The position numbers and the translations under genes were made by a program. From JAEUPI01 sp035764445 (GTDB taxonomy: Bacteria; Pseudomonadota; Gammaproteobacteria; Burkholderiales; Burkholderiaceae_C): DNA of 7,844 bases. Below are positions 6,355 to 7,844 of the stretch, piece by piece (position 1 is the stretch's first letter; each line of letters starts with the position of its first letter). The stretch covers positions 1 through 7,844 of the forward strand of contig DASTZF010000295.1 in the NCBI GenBank assembly GCA_035764445.1, in the 5' to 3' direction. The notes beneath the pieces were generated by a model. The model was given only the letters and a program-made list of their open reading frames with translations. It searched no databases and was not told the origin of the DNA.

Positions 6355-6391
6355 ATTATCGCGGCGCGTCGAGTCGACGGCGTCGCGCCGC
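6355..6391 (-). promoter_or_regulatory. Candidate promoter and operator of the PhyH-family gene
   Basis: On the - strand GATAAT (6360 down to 6355) matches five of six bases of the sigma70 -10 box, 16 bases before the ATG, giving a short leader that just includes the GGAG ribosome binding site. The expected -35 position carries no TTGACA-like sequence. Instead there are nested inverted repeats. An inner pair CGTCGA/TCGACG surrounds a central G (6367-6379), and an outer pair GCGGCGCG/CGCGCCGC spans 6361-6368 and 6384-6391. A weak -35 overlapped by symmetry suggests regulator binding at this spot. Activity is inferred. Confidence 0.4.
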
Positions 6392-6404
6392 CATGAGTCT
6401 CCCA

Positions 6405-6423
6405 GGCGCCAAGCGTTGGCGCC
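6405..6423. repeat. Perfect inverted repeat in the divergent intergenic region
   Basis: GGCGCCAA (6405-6412) and TTGGCGCC (6416-6423) are perfectly complementary around the triplet GCG. It lies between the dioxygenase gene (- strand) and the lipoprotein gene (+ strand), 67 bases from the former and 109 from the latter. The 19-base symmetrical site could be an operator for a dimeric regulator, or a hairpin in either transcript. No T-run follows (GGATTTC), so a terminator is unlikely. The remainder of the region up to 6520 shows no convincing + strand promoter; AAGAAT at 6486-6491 is the best -10-like match but lacks a -35. Confidence 0.5.
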
Positions 6424-6520
6424 GGATTTCACGAAACACCGTCTGATCGAGGCACATCCAGCGAGCGCGAGCGGCGGGCGCGCACAAGAATCGTCCGGTG
6501 GCCCGAACTGCTCGAGCCAC

Positions 6521-6526
6521 GAGAGG
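6521..6526 (+). promoter_or_regulatory. Ribosome binding site deciding the lipoprotein start
   Basis: GAGAGG lies six bases before the ATG at 6533. It selects this start over the much longer in-frame extension running back to 5954, which would overlap the divergent dioxygenase gene almost completely. Confidence 0.65.
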
Positions 6527-6532
6527 CCATCG

Positions 6533-7177
6533 ATGCGCAAGTCCACTGCCTTCGCTCTACTGCTGGCGTCGCTCGCCGTGCTGTGGGGCTGCTCGTCCAA
6601 CACAGTCGTGGTGTCGGTGCCGCCGCGCATGCAGCTGCAGAACTACGGCACGCTGGGGCTCGTGCAGTTCGATTCCAACTCGCACCCCGGCATCAACGAG
6701 CAGACCACGCGCGAGTTCGAGTCGCACGTGCACTCGGCGCAGCCCGGCACACGCATCGTCGAGCTCGGCAGCCGCGAGCAGGTGCTGGCGTCGGTGGGCA
6801 GCCGCCAGCTCGATGCGCAGGCGCTGCGCAAGATCGGCGAGAAGTACGGCGTCGACGCGATCTTCGTCGGCAGCCTCACCTATTCGGAGCCGAAGACCGA
6901 TGTCAAGGTCGTCGATGCCACGAAGCTCGAGGGCGCCGTGCGCGTCGAGGTGCGCGGCGACATCACGAGCAAGCTGGTCGAGACGCGCAGCGGCGCCAGC
7001 GTGTGGAGCAGCTCGGCGTGGGCACGGCGCGCGCTCGGCAAGGTGAACGTGTCGGCCGACTACGGCGTGAGCGGTGGGGTGCGCAGCGGCAATCCGCGCG
7101 AGGAGATGGTGCCGACGCTGGTGTTCCACCTGACCGAGGACTTCCGGCCGAGCACGGTGCGCCAGCAGGTCAAGTAG
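6533..7177 (+). CDS. Putative outer-membrane lipoprotein with a CsgG/LpoB-like appearance, function unknown
   Basis: A 214-residue protein that I do not recognise with certainty. The N-terminus is a lipoprotein signal: M-R-K-S, a hydrophobic stretch (6-18) and L-W-G-C with Cys20 as the lipid attachment site. Ser21-Ser22 follow, with no Asp at +2, so outer-membrane sorting is expected. The Trp at -2 of the lipobox is unusual. The mature part begins with Y-G-T-L-G-L-V-Q-F-D (38-47). A long helix-like segment follows, then K-I-G-E-K-Y-G-V-D-A-I-F-V-G-S-L (100-115), a pattern seen in small periplasmic domains of the CsgG, LpoB and TolB-N kind, where a helix ends in G-x-D-x-x-x-x-G. The C-terminal half (120-214) is predicted beta-rich. 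It is divergent from the dioxygenase gene and lies 108 bases before moeA. The lipoprotein call is firm; the fold resemblance is tentative. Confidence 0.75.
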   Translation: MRKSTAFALLLASLAVLWGCSSNTVVVSVPPRMQLQNYGTLGLVQFDSNSHPGINEQTTREFESHVHSAQPGTRIVELGSREQVLASVGSRQLDAQALRKIGEKYGVDAIFVGSLTYSEPKTDVKVVDATKLEGAVRVEVRGDITSKLVETRSGASVWSSSAWARRALGKVNVSADYGVSGGVRSGNPREEMVPTLVFHLTEDFRPSTVRQQVK

Positions 7178-7192
7178 GGCAGCGCTCGCGGC

Positions 7193-7209
7193 GCCGCAGC
7201 CGCTGCGGC
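7193..7209 (+). other. Short GC-rich hairpin after the lipoprotein gene
   Basis: GCCGCAG (7193-7199) and CTGCGGC (7203-7209) form a perfect seven-base stem with a CCG loop, 15 bases after the stop codon. No T-run follows, so it is at most a weak or Rho-assisted terminator or a 3' end stabiliser. Confidence 0.3.
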
Positions 7210-7246
7210 AGCTGGCCGCATTGCCATCCAAGCGAAGCCGCTCGAA

Positions 7247-7276
7247 TCCGACGCGAGCGTCGGAGCCTGAGATACT
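7247..7276 (+). promoter_or_regulatory. Candidate promoter and operator of moeA
   Basis: TCCGACGC (7247-7254) and GCGTCGGA (7257-7264) form a perfect inverted repeat with a two-base spacer. Seven bases further on is GATACT (7271-7276), which matches four of six positions of a -10 box. The symmetry covers the place where a -35 box would sit. Transcription starting about seven bases after GATACT would begin at or very near the moeA ATG at 7286, leaving almost no leader. This fits the absence of a Shine-Dalgarno sequence. All regulatory roles are inferred. Confidence 0.4.
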
Positions 7277-7285
7277 TGCGCGCAG

Positions 7286-7844
7286 ATGAGCACGACGGCC
7301 GCAGATGCCCCCGGTCCGCGCGATGTCCGCATGCGCGGCTTCAGCCGGCGAACCGAAGTCGACGACGCCTTGCAGTGGATCGCGCGGCATGCCGCGCCGC
7401 TGGGCGTGGAAAGCGTCGCCATCGACGCTGCCAGCGGCCGCGTGCTGGCGCACGACGTGGCGGCCGCGTTCGACGTGCCGGGGTTTGATCGCGCCGCGAT
7501 GGATGGTTACGCGGTGCGCGGCGACGAGACCACCGGCGCCAGCGACTACAACCCGCTCGCCTTTCGCGTCGTCGGCCGCGCGCTGCCGGGCCAGCCCTTC
7601 GAAGGCAGCGTCGGCCCAGGTGAAGCGGTGCGCATCATGACCGGTGCGCCGCTGCCCGCCGGCGCCGATGCGGTGGTGCCGGCCGAGTACGTGCGCGACA
7701 CGCCGCAGGGCATCGAGGCGTCGATGGCGTTCGGGCCCGGCAAGCACGTCGGACGCGTCGGCGAGGACATCGCGCGCGGCTCGGTGGTGCTCGCCGCCGG
7801 GCGGCACCTGCGCCCGCAGGACGTCGGCGTGCTGGCGTCGCTGG
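7286..7844 (+). CDS. moeA: Molybdopterin molybdenumtransferase MoeA (3' partial)
   Basis: The frame is open to the end of the window, showing the first 186 residues of a protein that is usually a little over 400. Landmarks of the MoeA N-terminal region are F-D-V-P-G-F-D-R-A-A-M-D-G-Y-A-V (62-77), R-I-M-T-G-A-P-L-P-A-G-A-D-A-V-V (116-131), G-R-V-G-E-D-I (156-162) and G-R-H-L-R-P-Q-D-V-G-V-L-A-S (172-185). MoeA inserts molybdate into adenylated molybdopterin to make active Moco, and so serves enzymes such as the SorA encoded about 3.3 kb upstream. The ATG at 7286 is chosen because it follows the -10-like box. The in-frame ATG at 7331, just before the conserved part, is a real alternative, since neither has a clear ribosome binding site. 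Whether the C-terminus carries an extra domain cannot be seen. Confidence 0.92.
   Translation, partial: MSTTAADAPGPRDVRMRGFSRRTEVDDALQWIARHAAPLGVESVAIDAASGRVLAHDVAAAFDVPGFDRAAMDGYAVRGDETTGASDYNPLAFRVVGRALPGQPFEGSVGPGEAVRIMTGAPLPAGADAVVPAEYVRDTPQGIEASMAFGPGKHVGRVGEDIARGSVVLAAGRHLRPQDVGVLASL

Noticed and set aside
5954..6532. In-frame upstream extension of the lipoprotein gene.
   Set aside because: It would overlap the dioxygenase gene antisense and encode an Arg/Ser/Ala-rich stretch. The ATG at 6533 has a ribosome binding site and is followed at once by a proper lipoprotein signal.
7193..7209. Strong Rho-independent terminator after the lipoprotein gene.
   Set aside because: The stem is good, but no T-run follows; kept only as a hairpin.

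Overview
The window is GC-rich chromosomal DNA, densely coding and with short intergenic gaps. It most likely comes from a betaproteobacterium of the order Burkholderiales. This is inferred from the G/C-saturated third codon positions, a Bug-family (TctC-like) periplasmic binding protein next to a MmgE/PrpD gene, and a SorAB-type sulfite dehydrogenase. No rRNA, tRNA, CRISPR array, insertion sequence or phage gene was seen, and no gene-free stretch exceeds 300 bases.

Left part (1-4318, + strand): five tightly packed genes look like one operon. They are the C-terminal FCD half of a GntR-type regulator (its start lies outside the window), a Bug-type solute-binding protein (4-base ATGA overlap), a MmgE/PrpD-family lyase/isomerase (22-base gap), a Tat-exported molybdenum sulfite dehydrogenase SorA (9-base gap) and its small c-type cytochrome SorB (13-base gap). 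SorA and SorB together should oxidise sulfite to sulfate in the periplasm and pass electrons to cytochrome c. Their place behind a regulator, a carboxylate-type binding protein and a MmgE/PrpD enzyme suggests a catabolic operon for a sulfonated organic acid whose breakdown releases sulfite. That pathway is an inference and is the main lead of the window.

Middle part (4315-6338, - strand): a Gfo/Idh/MocA-family NAD(P)-dependent oxidoreductase and, upstream of it, a phytanoyl-CoA dioxygenase (PhyH)-family Fe(II)/2-oxoglutarate oxygenase with an intact HxD...H metal site. The oxidoreductase gene converges on sorB so closely that the two stop codons overlap in the tetranucleotide TTAG. A hairpin plus T-run that could end the sor transcript therefore lies inside the 3' coding end of the opposite gene.

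Right part (6339-7844, + strand): a 194-base divergent intergenic region with two strong inverted repeats and a GATAAT -10-like box for the dioxygenase gene. It is followed by an unrecognised outer-membrane lipoprotein gene, then by the first 186 codons of moeA, which runs off the window. MoeA inserts molybdenum into molybdopterin, the cofactor SorA needs, so sulfite oxidation and cofactor supply are encoded within about 5 kb, although in separate transcription units.
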